Of a DNA stretch of 64,000 nt, positions 27,045-35,702 are shown piece after piece. The position numbers were made by a program, and so were the translations under genes. The notes below the pieces were generated by a model. That model had not been told where the DNA came from. It saw only the letters and a program-made list of their open reading frames with translations, and did no database searches. The DNA is taken from assembly GCF_937898475.1 (NCBI RefSeq), contig NZ_CALEJS010000012.1, forward strand, positions 470,197 through 534,196, written 5' to 3'. Source of the stretch: an uncultured Chitinophaga sp. (lineage in GTDB: Bacteria > Bacteroidota > Bacteroidia > Chitinophagales > Chitinophagaceae). Within the stretch, counting starts at the first letter, position 1; each line of letters starts with the position of its first letter.

Positions 27045-28310
27045 TTAAAGGCTCATAGTGCCGCTCAGGGCAATATCGTTGCTGGCGATGGCTTTATCAT
27101 ACAACCTGCTCATTAACTGTGCCACCCTTTCCCAGGTAAATAGCGCCTGCACGCGTTTAATGCCGTTGCGTCCCATTTCTTCCAGTACAGGTCTGCGCAT
27201 CAGCAGTTCGTTGATCTTATCAGCCAGCGCCTGCGGATCTTTCGGAGGTACCAGCAAACCTGTTTTCCCGTCCAGTATGCTGTATTTGATGCCGCCTACA
27301 TCCGCACCAATCACCGCTGTACCGCAGGCCATTGCTTCCAGCGGCGTAATGCCGAAGGGTTCATACCAGGGCGTGGTGATGAATATGTCTGCTGCAGCGT
27401 AATAGTACTTCAGCTCCTCACGGCCTTTACGCCCGGCAAAGGTTACGCAATGCTGCACGCCCAGCTCTTTGGCCAGTTGTTTAAGCCGCGCTATTTCAGG
27501 ATTATATCCCAGTCCGCACACCTCATCTTCACCGCCTACAATGATCAGGCGGATCCGTGTGCCGGTGTACCTGAGTTTTGTAAGGGCCCTGATCACGTTG
27601 TCTACTCCCTTGCGCTGCACCATACGGCCCAGCTGCAGCAGTACAAAATCGTCCTGTGGCAGCTTCAGCTTCATGCGCGCCAGGCGCTGATCTACGGGAA
27701 ACATCTCTTCTGTGTTCACGCCACAGGGCACCACCCGGATCTTATCGGGCGGCGCATTGTAATATTTGATCAGGTCTTCCCGGTCTTGCGGGCATTCTGC
27801 TATAATATAATCAGCCAGCTTAATGGCGGAGCTTTCAATATCCAGGCGTTCGGGCGGGAACTTGTCCTGCTCGCCCTGGTGAATGCGGCGTACATGTCCC
27901 AGCGCATGGAACGTCACCACAAAAGGCACATGCAGTATCGCTTTGAGTTCAAGCGCTACCAGGGCCGACATAAAGAAATTAGCATGAATGAGGTCGTATT
28001 GTATCTGCTCATTGCGCATAAATGCCAGCATATTTTCGCGGAAGTCTGCCATGTAGGGCAGCAGCTGTTCCTTGGGTATGCATTCAACGGGACCGGCTTT
28101 GATATGCACCACTCTGACACCATTCCTCCATTGCACTACCTGTGGTAGTTGCGCATGTTCCCAGCGGGTGAAAATGTCTACCTCGTATCCTTTTCTTGCC
28201 AGCTGATAGGCCAGTTCGCCAACATACACGTTTTGTCCTCCGGTATCAACACCGCCCAGCGCAGCAATAGGTGAAGCGTGATCGCTGATGAATGCTATTC
28301 TCGTTTTCAT
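27045..28310 (-). CDS. GT4 family glycosyltransferase
   Basis: This 421-residue GT-B enzyme begins MKTRIAFISDHASPIAALGG with GGQNVYVGELA, the donor-loop opening of sucrose-synthase-like GT4 proteins. It shows VPCGVNTEEM, LLQLGRMVQRKGVDNV, and the EX7E-type donor site in PWYEPFGITPLEAMACGTAVI. It would transfer a sugar with retention of anomeric configuration. It is the first gene of the - strand run GT4-gmhB-hldE-GT9. The frame extends 32 codons upstream to a non-ATG codon, but homology starts at the ATG used here. Confidence 0.88.
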   Translation of the reverse strand: MKTRIAFISDHASPIAALGGVDTGGQNVYVGELAYQLARKGYEVDIFTRWEHAQLPQVVQWRNGVRVVHIKAGPVECIPKEQLLPYMADFRENMLAFMRNEQIQYDLIHANFFMSALVALELKAILHVPFVVTFHALGHVRRIHQGEQDKFPPERLDIESSAIKLADYIIAECPQDREDLIKYYNAPPDKIRVVPCGVNTEEMFPVDQRLARMKLKLPQDDFVLLQLGRMVQRKGVDNVIRALTKLRYTGTRIRLIIVGGEDEVCGLGYNPEIARLKQLAKELGVQHCVTFAGRKGREELKYYYAAADIFITTPWYEPFGITPLEAMACGTAVIGADVGGIKYSILDGKTGLLVPPKDPQALADKINELLMRRPVLEEMGRNGIKRVQALFTWERVAQLMSRLYDKAIASNDIALSGTMSL

Positions 28311-28582
28311 AAACAAGCAGGTTATTGGGTTACTAATTGCTGCCAACGGGCTAAACCGCGATACTACAGCATTTTCTATGCAGAAGTACTTCAAGAATAG
28401 AACCAAACCGTATGTACGAAGAGAAACACTTCCCGGCGGAGTGCGCCACAGTAGCGGTTCTCTAAAGAATTTACACAGAATGGCTTAGAGAGGACAGCAT
28501 AGCGGAATATTTTATTTAAGTGTTGATGATTTTATTACTCATCTGCGGATTAGCTACCACAGTGCAATAGCGCGAATAAGAA
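28311..28582. other. Gap without a recognisable gene
   Basis: This stretch lies upstream of the GT4 gene and downstream of the small lysine-rich secreted gene, both on the - strand. It should hold the promoter of the GT4-gmhB-hldE-GT9 run. I see no repeat, RNA or credible reading frame in it. Confidence 0.4.
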
Positions 28583-28608
28583 AAGGCACAGCATGATCGC
28601 TGTGCCTT
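28583..28608 (-). terminator. Terminator of the small lysine-rich protein gene
   Basis: A perfect 10-bp stem (AAGGCACAGC with GCTGTGCCTT) has a six-base loop, read on the - strand and followed by TTCTTATTC. It lies 44 bases after the stop of the gene at 28652. Confidence 0.75.
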
Positions 28609-28651
28609 CAGGTAATTCAATACCCATTCTTGTCGTTACCACACAGTTTGC

Positions 28652-28879
28652 TTACCTGTTCTCAATACGCAGAGCAGAAGTGTCTCTCGGCTCTTTGTGC
28701 CAGGAAGTGTCTTTGTCTTTTTTCCATTTCTTGTCTTTCTTGTGCATTTTCTTTTTGCTGGTGTCCTGCTGGTCTACTGAATACTTTACCGGGGCGGGGC
28801 GATAGTTGGTACTGGCTTGAGCAACGATGAAGGTGCAGAGTGCAAATGACAATCCCAAAAGGGTCAGGTGATTTTTCAT
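28652..28879 (-). CDS. Small lysine-rich secreted protein
   Basis: This 75-residue protein has a clear signal peptide (LTLLGLSFALCTFIVAQA). The mature part of about 53 residues is very basic, with KKKMHKKDKKWKKDKD, and is probably disordered. No family is recognised. A dedicated terminator follows, which supports expression as a single gene. It may be periplasmic or surface-bound through charge. Confidence 0.65.
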   Translation of the reverse strand: MKNHLTLLGLSFALCTFIVAQASTNYRPAPVKYSVDQQDTSKKKMHKKDKKWKKDKDTSWHKEPRDTSALRIENR

Positions 28880-29152
28880 GGCCGTAATGTTTTAATAGTA
28901 TGCATATACCAAAAGGCCTGCTACCTTTTCAGGGATACTGGTGTTGGCAATGTAATTTTTAACAGGATGATAAACATTGTATTGCGCGGAAACGCTGATG
29001 AGAAGTGGGGATCAGCGAAGGGGTCTCTTGTGGATTTTTAAACACGGATTGTTAACAGGCTCCACAAATTTGTATCTGACAGTGCAGCGGCTGTTTACAA
29101 TCCGTGTTGATGATGATGGGGGCAAAGCGGCTGTGACGGCCACTACAGTGGC

Positions 29153-29416
29153 TTACTGGCCCTGGTCTTTTTCGGTGTCAGATGCTTCATCCCAGTCGAT
29201 ATTATCTGCCTCTTCATCTGACAGGTTGTTTTCTTCCAGGTCCTGCTCGTCCAGTACAGGATCATCGTCATCCTCTTCTTCTTCCTCTCCGGCGCCGTTC
29301 TGACCCTGGGCGGTGGGAGTGCTTTGTTTTTTCTCCTCGTCGTTGGGACGTTGAAAATTACGCGCCGTAGGATTGCTGTTTGCAAGCTGATCCTTGTCTT
29401 TTTCTTTTTGCTGCAT
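29153..29416 (-). CDS. Small acidic disordered protein
   Basis: This 87-residue protein is extremely acidic, with GEEEEEDDDDPVLDEQDLEE and further DEEADNIDWDEASD. It begins MQQKEKDKDQLANSN. It has no signal or membrane segment. The low-complexity middle (about residues 40-60) makes its fold doubtful. A 33-residue membrane peptide gene lies 26 bases upstream on the same strand, so the two may be co-transcribed. A longer frame begins at 29446 but uses a weaker start. Confidence 0.6.
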   Translation of the reverse strand: MQQKEKDKDQLANSNPTARNFQRPNDEEKKQSTPTAQGQNGAGEEEEEDDDDPVLDEQDLEENNLSDEEADNIDWDEASDTEKDQGQ

Positions 29417-29442
29417 AACCCTGCATTTAATAGTGAATAATA

Positions 29443-29544
29443 TCACTTCCCTCTCATGCTGTCTTTATTCCTTCTGTAAGGCCATACCACGTATATAACA
29501 ACAAGCAGGAGGACAATTCCCAGCACTACCAGTGAAGTAAGCAT
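29443..29544 (-). CDS. 33-residue single-pass membrane peptide
   Basis: An ATG (29542-29544) opens 33 codons. One hydrophobic helix (SLVVLGIVLLLVVIYVVW) is followed by a basic tail (PYRRNKDSMRGK), so the C-terminus should face the cytoplasm. The positive-inside tail and the placement 26 bases before the acidic protein gene support a real small gene. Similar tiny membrane peptides occur widely, but I cannot name this one. Confidence 0.5.
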   Translation of the reverse strand: MLTSLVVLGIVLLLVVIYVVWPYRRNKDSMRGK

Positions 29545-29682
29545 AACAAATTGTTTTGGTCACTGATATCCGTACAAGCATCAGGCCATCCATTCTGGGG
29601 TAGAAATAAATAAGATAATCCATTAACGGAAAAAAAATTGCTATTGCCCTTACGATGGGGGATCATGTAATTTAGCGGTGTT

Positions 29683-31131
29683 ATGAAAAACTACCACTAT
29701 AATCATACTTATCTATTTATTATTTCCATGATCTCCGCAATGGGCGGATTCCTCTTCGGATACGACTGGGTAGTGATAGGGGGCGCCAAGCCCTTTTACG
29801 AGCGTTTTTTCGGCATTACCGGATCGCCGGCGGCACAAGGATGGGCCATGAGCTGCGCCCTGGTAGGATGCCTGGCAGGCGCCGCTATTTCGGGTATCCT
29901 AAGCGACCGTTACGGGCGTAAGAAACTGCTGATGCTGTCTGCCCTGCTGTTCCTGCTGTCAGCAGGTTTTACCGGTGCGGCCCATTCTTTTAACAGCTTT
30001 ATTGTTTATCGCATTATCGGTGGGATCGGTATCGGGTTGGCCTCTAACCTGTCGCCCATGTACATTGCCGAGGTAACCCCGGCCCACCTGCGGGGAAAAT
30101 ATGTATCTATAAACCAGCTGACCCTGGTGATCGGCATACTGGCTGCACAGCTGTTTAACTGGTGGATAGCCGAGCCTGTTCCTGCGGGCGCTTCAGATGA
30201 AATGATCCTGCAATCCTGGAATGGCCAAACGGGCTGGCGCATTATGTTCTGGGCGGCGCTGGTACCCTCTGCATTGTTTTTATTGCTGCTGGTATGGCTG
30301 CCTGAGAGTCCGCGATGGCTGGCTACCCGCGGCTTTGGAGAGAAAGCCCGCCAGGTGCTGGGCAGGATAGGGGGCGCAGCTCACGCGGAAGACGAGCTGC
30401 AGGCTATTGTAAGAACGGCCGCGGCAGACGACCGCCTGCACTGGAAACAGGTATTGCAGCCGGGCATATCAAGCATACTGCTGCTGGGTGTGGTGATCGC
30501 GGCTTTCCAGCAATGGTGCGGCATCAACGTGATATTCAATTATGCCGAGGAGGTATTTGCTGCAGCAGGCTATGGTGTGTCTGATATTCTGTTCAATATT
30601 GTGATCACCGGCGGTGTGAACCTGGTGTTCACCCTGGTGGCCATGTACACGGTAGACCGCTGGGGAAGGCGTGCGTTGATGCTGATGGGCGCCGGCGGCC
30701 TTGCATTGATCTATGCCATTATGGGGGCGTTGTATTATATGCAGCTGAGTGGGTGGCCGCTGTTGCTGCTGGTGGTAGTAGCCATTGCATGTTATGCCAT
30801 GTCGCTGGCGCCGGTAACCTGGGTGGTATTGTCGGAGATCTTCCCTAATCGTTTACGTGGCAGCATGATGGCCATTGCCACGTTATCCCTGTGGGCGGCG
30901 AGTTTCGGGCTTACCTATACGTTTCCCCTGCTGAACAGCGCATTGGGCGCTGCAGGGACTTTCTGGGGGTATGGGATTATCTGCCTGGCAGGATTGTTAT
31001 TTATAAGGGCCTATCTGCCGGAGACAAAGGGCAAGACTTTGGAAGAGATAGAATCGGGTGTGAGCGCTCCGCACGCACTTCAGCCACCGTCATTGCGAGG
31101 CCCGCAAGGCTTTGGCGGGGAGCCGGGCTGA
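29683..31131 (+). CDS. MFS sugar porter (sugar/proton symporter family)
   Basis: This 482-residue inner-membrane transporter has 12 helices. Sugar porter motifs are present: GGFLFGYDWVVIGGA in helix 1, DRYGRKKLL after helix 2, PESPRWLA between the halves, QQWCGINVIFNYAEEVF in helix 7, DRWGRRALML, and the closing LPETKGKTLEEIE. It would import a hexose or pentose with H+. The normal end of the family lies shortly after that last motif. The final residues, SLRGPQGFGGEPG, are encoded by a REP-like palindrome that runs over the stop codon, so the tail looks acquired. Confidence 0.92.
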   Translation: MKNYHYNHTYLFIISMISAMGGFLFGYDWVVIGGAKPFYERFFGITGSPAAQGWAMSCALVGCLAGAAISGILSDRYGRKKLLMLSALLFLLSAGFTGAAHSFNSFIVYRIIGGIGIGLASNLSPMYIAEVTPAHLRGKYVSINQLTLVIGILAAQLFNWWIAEPVPAGASDEMILQSWNGQTGWRIMFWAALVPSALFLLLLVWLPESPRWLATRGFGEKARQVLGRIGGAAHAEDELQAIVRTAAADDRLHWKQVLQPGISSILLLGVVIAAFQQWCGINVIFNYAEEVFAAAGYGVSDILFNIVITGGVNLVFTLVAMYTVDRWGRRALMLMGAGGLALIYAIMGALYYMQLSGWPLLLLVVVAIACYAMSLAPVTWVVLSEIFPNRLRGSMMAIATLSLWAASFGLTYTFPLLNSALGAAGTFWGYGIICLAGLLFIRAYLPETKGKTLEEIESGVSAPHALQPPSLRGPQGFGGEPG

Positions 31132-31241
31132 AGCAATCCTTTAAACGGCAAAAGCAAGCAACAAACGTAATCACTGTTTGTGGGTTAAAAAGATTGCTTC
31201 GTCGCGCTCCGCACAGGGCTTTACTGCTCCCCGCAATGACG
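31088..31241. repeat. REP/BIME-like element, copy 1 (CGTCATTGCG...GAAGCAATC pair)
   Basis: Two inverted modules face each other. CGTCATTGCGAGG to GAAGCAATCC is followed by AAAGATTGCTTCGTCGCGC to CGCAATGACG. Outer ends pair over 10 bp and inner ends over about 10 bp. The left module covers the last 14 codons of the sugar porter gene. Related elements lie at 47211 and 52833. Palindromes of this motif type occur in many unrelated bacteria. Confidence 0.85.
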
Positions 31242-31291
31242 GGACTAATGCCCCGGGCTTCCGCCACCGTTCCGTAATGAAGGGGCAGGGA

Positions 31292-31380
31292 GTCCTCAGG
31301 CTTGAGGTGGGCAGAAAGCCCTCAGACTCCATGCGGGGAAGGGATGTCCTCAGACTTCACACGCGCAGGGGCGTCCTCAA
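31292..31380. repeat. Degenerate 27-bp tandem repeat (GTCCTCAGACTT core)
   Basis: The octamers GTCCTCAG (31292), GCCCTCAG (31318), GTCCTCAG (31346) and GTCCTCAA (31373) recur every 26-28 bases just upstream of the DUF5107 gene. The parts between them are GC-rich and less conserved. Confidence 0.65.
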
Positions 31381-31426
31381 ACCATAAACAACTAAAATTT
31401 TTCAGCACATCATTCAAACAATTCAT

Positions 31427-34400
31427 ATGGAAGTTAAAGCCTGGCATGAGACGGTCCGTATTCCAACTTATGGCATCGGACCAGCGGAGAAACATCCGGT
31501 TTTCCTGGAGAAAAGAGTTTACCAGGGCAGTAGTGGTACCGTATACCCGTACCCGGTAGTTGAAAAAATACTGGACGAAAAGACCGACCAGGAATGGCAG
31601 GCCGTATTCCTGGAGAACGATTACCTGCGGATCATGATCCTGCCGCAACTGGGCGGCCGCATACAACAAGCCTTTGATAAAGTGCGGCAACGGCATTTCG
31701 TGTATCATAACCAGGTGATAAAACCTGCACTGGTAGGGCTCACCGGCCCCTGGATCTCAGGCGGCATAGAGTTTAACTGGCCGCAGCACCACCGGCCCGG
31801 TACTTACGAACCGGTTGACTGGACCATCGAGCATTTTCCGGACGGCAGCGTAACCGTATGGTGCAGCGAACTGGAACGGATGTTCCGCACCAAGGGCATG
31901 GCAGGTTTTACGCTGTATCCGGACAAGGCCTATCTTGAAATAAAAGTGCAGCTGTACAACCGTACCCCGCTGCCGCAAACCTTCCTGTGGTGGGCCAACC
32001 CGGCCGTGCATGTAAATGAGCATTACCAGTCTGTTTTTCCGCCGGATGTTCATGCTGTGTTTGATCATGGCAAACGTGATGTATCCCGCTTCCCGGTGGC
32101 CACCGGCACTTACTATAAAGTGGATTATTCTGCAGGGGTGGATATCTCCCGTTACCGCAACATTCCCGTACCTACCTCATACATGGCGATCACATCGTCC
32201 TACGACTTTGTAGGAGGCTATGAACATGATACGCAGGGCGGACTGCTGCATGTGGCCAATCATCACGTATCCCCTGGTAAAAAGCAGTGGACCTGGGGCA
32301 ACAGCGATTTCGGCCTGGCCTGGGATCGAAATCTTACCGATGCCGATGGGCCGTACATTGAGCTGATGTGCGGTGTATACACGGACAACCAGCCGGACTT
32401 CTCCTGGCTGATGCCTTATGAGGAGAAAAGCTTTCAACAGTACTTTATGCCATACAGCCAGGTAGGTATGGTGAAGAACGCCAGTAAAGACCTGGTACTG
32501 AACCTCGAACTGGAAGAACATAAAGCCACTTTTAAGCTATATTCTACGGGCAGGTTCCCAAAAAGCAAAGCCGTGCTGTATTACCAGGGCCGGGAAATAT
32601 GGAGCAAAGTGATGGACCTGCAGCCTGCATCCTATGAAGAAACCGACATTCCATTACACGTCAGCAATGATGCCATTCACTATCGTATAAGTATATACGA
32701 CCAGCAGGGCTTTGCCCTGCTGGAATGGCAACCTGAGCCGGACACTATTAAGCCGGTTCCCCTGCCTGCTGTTGCTGCAAAAGCGCCCGCAGAGATCGCA
32801 CAGGCAGAGCAGCTTTATCTTACAGGGCTGCACCTCGAACAATACCGTCATGCCACCTGCGACCCGGTAGCATATTACCAGGAAGGGCTGCGCCGCGATG
32901 CAGGAGATGTGCGCTGCAACAATGCCCTGGGCAAATGGTACCTGCGCCGCCTGCTGCTGTCTGAAGCAGAAAGCTGTTTCCGCAGCGCCATTGACACCCT
33001 TACCAGCCGCAACCCCAACCCCTACGATGGAGAGCCTTTCTATAACCTGGGATTAAGCCTGCGGTGGCAGCAACGTATCCCGGAAGCGTATGCCGCTTTC
33101 CACAAATCCGTATGGAACGCCGCCTGGCAGGCCGCCGGTTATTATCAGCTGGGCCTGATCTCGGCAATGCGCCATAAATGGGAGGTTGCACTTGATGAGG
33201 CCTTCCGCTCATTACATGCCAACTGGCATCATCATAAAACAAGACATCTGCTCATATCCATCCTGCGTAAGCAGGGAAAGCGCAGCCTGGCGCTGGATTG
33301 GGCAAATGCTTCACTGGAGCTGGACCGCTTCAACGCTGGCGCACTTTTCGAAAAGTACCTGCTGATTAATGATGAAAGCGTGCTGCAGGAATTACAGACA
33401 TTGCTGCGGGGAAATATCCATCATTACATGGAGTATGCGCTGGACTACCAGTCTGCCGGCATGTATACCGAAGCCCTGCGGTTCCTGCAACTGGGCATTG
33501 ATCAGCAGCGGGAAGTTTACCCGCTGGCCTGGTATTTTATGGCCGCCATCGCCTGGGAATCAGGAGATGAGCTGGCAGCGCATGCTTACTGGAAAAAAGC
33601 AGCGCAGGCGCCGCCTGACTATTGTTTTCCGCATCAGCAGGAGGCTGCACTTGCCCTGCAACTCGCCATACGGCAACATCCTGAGGATGCCAGAGCGCCT
33701 TACTACCTGGGTAATTACTGGTATCATTTCAGGCAATATGATGCCGCCATCGCCTGCTGGGAAAAGTCGCGCCAGCTGGACGACCGTTTTTCTACCGTTC
33801 ACCGCAACCTGGCCCTGGCATTGTTCAATAAGCGTCAACAGCCTGAGGAGGCGGTCATCAGCCTGGAAAAAGCTTTTGCACTGGATGAAACGGATGCACG
33901 CATATTAATGGAGCTGGATCAACTGTACAAGCGCCTTAACAAACCAGCGCCTTTCCGCCTGGAACTGCTGGAGAAATACCCGGCACTGGTTAATGACCGG
34001 GATGATCTGTACCTGGAGAGGATCGCGCTGTATAATCTCCTGGGGCGTCACCTGGAAGCATATGAGCTGCTGATGGCGCGCAATTTCCATCCCTGGGAGG
34101 GAGGTGAAGGCAAGGTGACCTTCCAGTATGTACACAGCCTTATTTCCATGGCTAAAGCCGCCATACGGGTGGCCAGTCACCGGGAAGCGCTGGAACTGCT
34201 GGAAAAAGCGCGGCAATATCCGCACAACCTGGGAGAAGGCAAACTGTATGGTGCACAGGAGAATGATATAGATTACTGGAGCGGCTGCGCTTACGCAGGG
34301 CTGGGACAAACTGCCATCGCCAATGCGTGCTGGGAGCGGGCTGCCACGGGTCAATCCGTACCAGCGGCCGCGATGTATTATAATGATCAGCAGCCGGATA

Positions 34401-34738
34401 AGATCTTCTACCAGGGACTGGCCCTGCTGCAGTTACAGCGTAACAGTGAAGCCAGCAGCCGTTTCAATAAGCTGATCGACTACGGAGAGGCGCATCTGTT
34501 TGACGAAGTGAAGATCGATTACTTTGCCGTTTCGCTGCCGGATCTGCTGATATGGGATGATGACCTGAACAAGCGTAACCGTTTGCATTGTTATTACCTC
34601 ATCGGTTTAGGGTTGCTGGGACAAGGCAAAACAGCTCAGGCAAGCGCCATGTTTGAGCAGGTGCTGAATACAGACAGCTATCATACCGGGGCGCATATAC
34701 ACCTGGCCATGTCGGAGCACAGTTCACAATTAAGCTAA
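31427..34738 (+). CDS. DUF5107 and TPR protein, probable carbohydrate-active
   Basis: This 1103-residue protein has no signal peptide, so it is likely cytoplasmic. The N-terminal third (about 1-340) is a DUF5107 domain, a galactose-mutarotase-like beta-sandwich, with LENDYLRIMILPQLGGRI, PWISGGIEFNWPQHH and WTWGNSDFGLAWDRNLTD. The rest (about 430-1095) is tetratricopeptide repeats such as APYYLGNYWYHFRQYDAAI and GEPFYNLGLSLRWQQRIPEA. DUF5107 proteins are usually found near sugar genes and are suspected glycosidases. A sugar porter gene lies just upstream, which fits intracellular processing of an imported oligosaccharide. The enzymatic role is inferred. Confidence 0.85.
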   Translation: MEVKAWHETVRIPTYGIGPAEKHPVFLEKRVYQGSSGTVYPYPVVEKILDEKTDQEWQAVFLENDYLRIMILPQLGGRIQQAFDKVRQRHFVYHNQVIKPALVGLTGPWISGGIEFNWPQHHRPGTYEPVDWTIEHFPDGSVTVWCSELERMFRTKGMAGFTLYPDKAYLEIKVQLYNRTPLPQTFLWWANPAVHVNEHYQSVFPPDVHAVFDHGKRDVSRFPVATGTYYKVDYSAGVDISRYRNIPVPTSYMAITSSYDFVGGYEHDTQGGLLHVANHHVSPGKKQWTWGNSDFGLAWDRNLTDADGPYIELMCGVYTDNQPDFSWLMPYEEKSFQQYFMPYSQVGMVKNASKDLVLNLELEEHKATFKLYSTGRFPKSKAVLYYQGREIWSKVMDLQPASYEETDIPLHVSNDAIHYRISIYDQQGFALLEWQPEPDTIKPVPLPAVAAKAPAEIAQAEQLYLTGLHLEQYRHATCDPVAYYQEGLRRDAGDVRCNNALGKWYLRRLLLSEAESCFRSAIDTLTSRNPNPYDGEPFYNLGLSLRWQQRIPEAYAAFHKSVWNAAWQAAGYYQLGLISAMRHKWEVALDEAFRSLHANWHHHKTRHLLISILRKQGKRSLALDWANASLELDRFNAGALFEKYLLINDESVLQELQTLLRGNIHHYMEYALDYQSAGMYTEALRFLQLGIDQQREVYPLAWYFMAAIAWESGDELAAHAYWKKAAQAPPDYCFPHQQEAALALQLAIRQHPEDARAPYYLGNYWYHFRQYDAAIACWEKSRQLDDRFSTVHRNLALALFNKRQQPEEAVISLEKAFALDETDARILMELDQLYKRLNKPAPFRLELLEKYPALVNDRDDLYLERIALYNLLGRHLEAYELLMARNFHPWEGGEGKVTFQYVHSLISMAKAAIRVASHREALELLEKARQYPHNLGEGKLYGAQENDIDYWSGCAYAGLGQTAIANACWERAATGQSVPAAAMYYNDQQPDKIFYQGLALLQLQRNSEASSRFNKLIDYGEAHLFDEVKIDYFAVSLPDLLIWDDDLNKRNRLHCYYLIGLGLLGQGKTAQASAMFEQVLNTDSYHTGAHIHLAMSEHSSQLS

Positions 34739-34773
34739 GGCGAGCGGGCGTAAAACGCCTGGGTTTAATAAAC

Positions 34774-34801
34774 AAGGGGCTAAGCGAAAGCTTAGCCCCT
34801 T
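34774..34801. terminator. Strong terminator with GAAA tetraloop
   Basis: A perfect 12-bp stem (AAGGGGCTAAGC with GCTTAGCCCCTT) closes on GAAA. It lies between the convergent DUF5107 gene and the suf operon and could end transcription from both sides. Confidence 0.85.
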
Positions 34802-34834
34802 TGTGTTGTTATAATATCATTGTTAACGATCACC

Positions 34835-35146
34835 TCACATAAACCCCAGCTCCAGCCGGGCTTCTTCACTCATCATCTCTTTAGTCCAGGGCGGATCAAA
34901 GGTCAGATGCACATCTACATCAGAAACGCCTTCAATGGCGCGTACTTTCTGGTCTACTTCCATTACAATATCGCCGGCTACCGGACAGCCAGGGGCGGTG
35001 AGCGTCATGGTAATGCCTATCCGGTTGTTGTCGCCGATCCTGATCTCGTATACCAGTCCCAGCTCAAAGATATTCACCGGGATCTCCGGGTCATAAACGG
35101 TTTTGAGCGTTGCTTCAATTTTATCTCTTAGTGTTTCCCCTTCCAT
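34835..35146 (-). CDS. DUF59/MIP18-family iron-sulfur assembly protein (SufT-like)
   Basis: This 103-residue protein has the DUF59 hallmarks YDPEIPVNIFELGLVY, MTLTAPGCPVAGDI and VHLTFDPPWTKEMMSEEARLELG, in which Cys54 or so is the conserved reactive residue. SufT-type proteins help mature or deliver Fe-S clusters to target enzymes. It is the last gene of the suf operon here, 28 bases after sufE. Its length is normal for the stand-alone form. Confidence 0.9.
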   Translation of the reverse strand: MEGETLRDKIEATLKTVYDPEIPVNIFELGLVYEIRIGDNNRIGITMTLTAPGCPVAGDIVMEVDQKVRAIEGVSDVDVHLTFDPPWTKEMMSEEARLELGFM

Positions 35147-35174
35147 TTCAATGATGTATTTATCTGTTTGCAGA

Positions 35175-35600
35175 TCAGTTGGCTTGTTTGGCCATATATG
35201 CTACGGCGTACAGCTTCATCTGTTTGAGCATGCTGAGTAACCCGTTGGAGCGGGTGGGAGACAGGTGACTGCGCAACCCGATGGCGTCAATGAAGTAAAC
35301 ATCGGTAGCGGCGATTTCCGCCGGCGTGTGACCGGAGAGCGCGGCAATCATGAGGCTGATCAGTCCTTTGGTGATAACGGCGTCACTGTCTCCGGTGAAG
35401 TACAGTTTTCCGTCTTTCAGTTCTGTGTGCAGCCACACTCTGGACTGGCAGCCTTTTATGAGATTGTCGTCTGTTTTATATTGTTCGTCTATCAGCGGCA
35501 GTTCTTTTCCCAGTTGAATAATGTATTCGTACTTATCCATCCAGTTTTCCATCAGGGAAAAATCCGCTATCAGCTCATCCTGTTTCTCGTTGATCGTCAT
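35175..35600 (-). CDS. sufE: SufE sulfur acceptor protein
   Basis: This 141-residue protein accepts persulfide sulfur from SufS and passes it to SufB. The acceptor cysteine is Cys51 in LIKGCQSRVWL. The rest follows the family pattern: YIIQLGKELPLID before it and LISLMIAALSGHTPAEIA after it. It lies downstream of sufS with a 100-base gap filled by an inverted repeat array. Confidence 0.95.
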   Translation of the reverse strand: MTINEKQDELIADFSLMENWMDKYEYIIQLGKELPLIDEQYKTDDNLIKGCQSRVWLHTELKDGKLYFTGDSDAVITKGLISLMIAALSGHTPAEIAATDVYFIDAIGLRSHLSPTRSNGLLSMLKQMKLYAVAYMAKQAN

Positions 35601-35614
35601 TTCAAAAAATTATG

Positions 35615-35702
35615 CGTTTAAAAGTTGAGCGTTTGTGTGTTTGAAAATGTCCTTGATCATGTGGGGCACAATCAAACTTTCAAACGTTGAAACTTTCAAA
35701 CT
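35615..35702. repeat. TTTGAAG-type inverted repeat between sufS and sufE
   Basis: AAAGTTGAGCGTTTGTGTGTTTGAAAA-like units on the left and TCAAACTTTCAAACGTTGAAACTTTC-like units on the right (positions 35619-35647 and 35672-35700) can pair imperfectly. The array fills the sufS-sufE gap and belongs to the family at 7423 and 54611. Confidence 0.7.

Noticed and set aside
28977..29303. A 108-codon open frame on the + strand
   Set aside because: Its C-terminal half is a serine-rich mirror of the acidic protein gene on the - strand and its start has no support.
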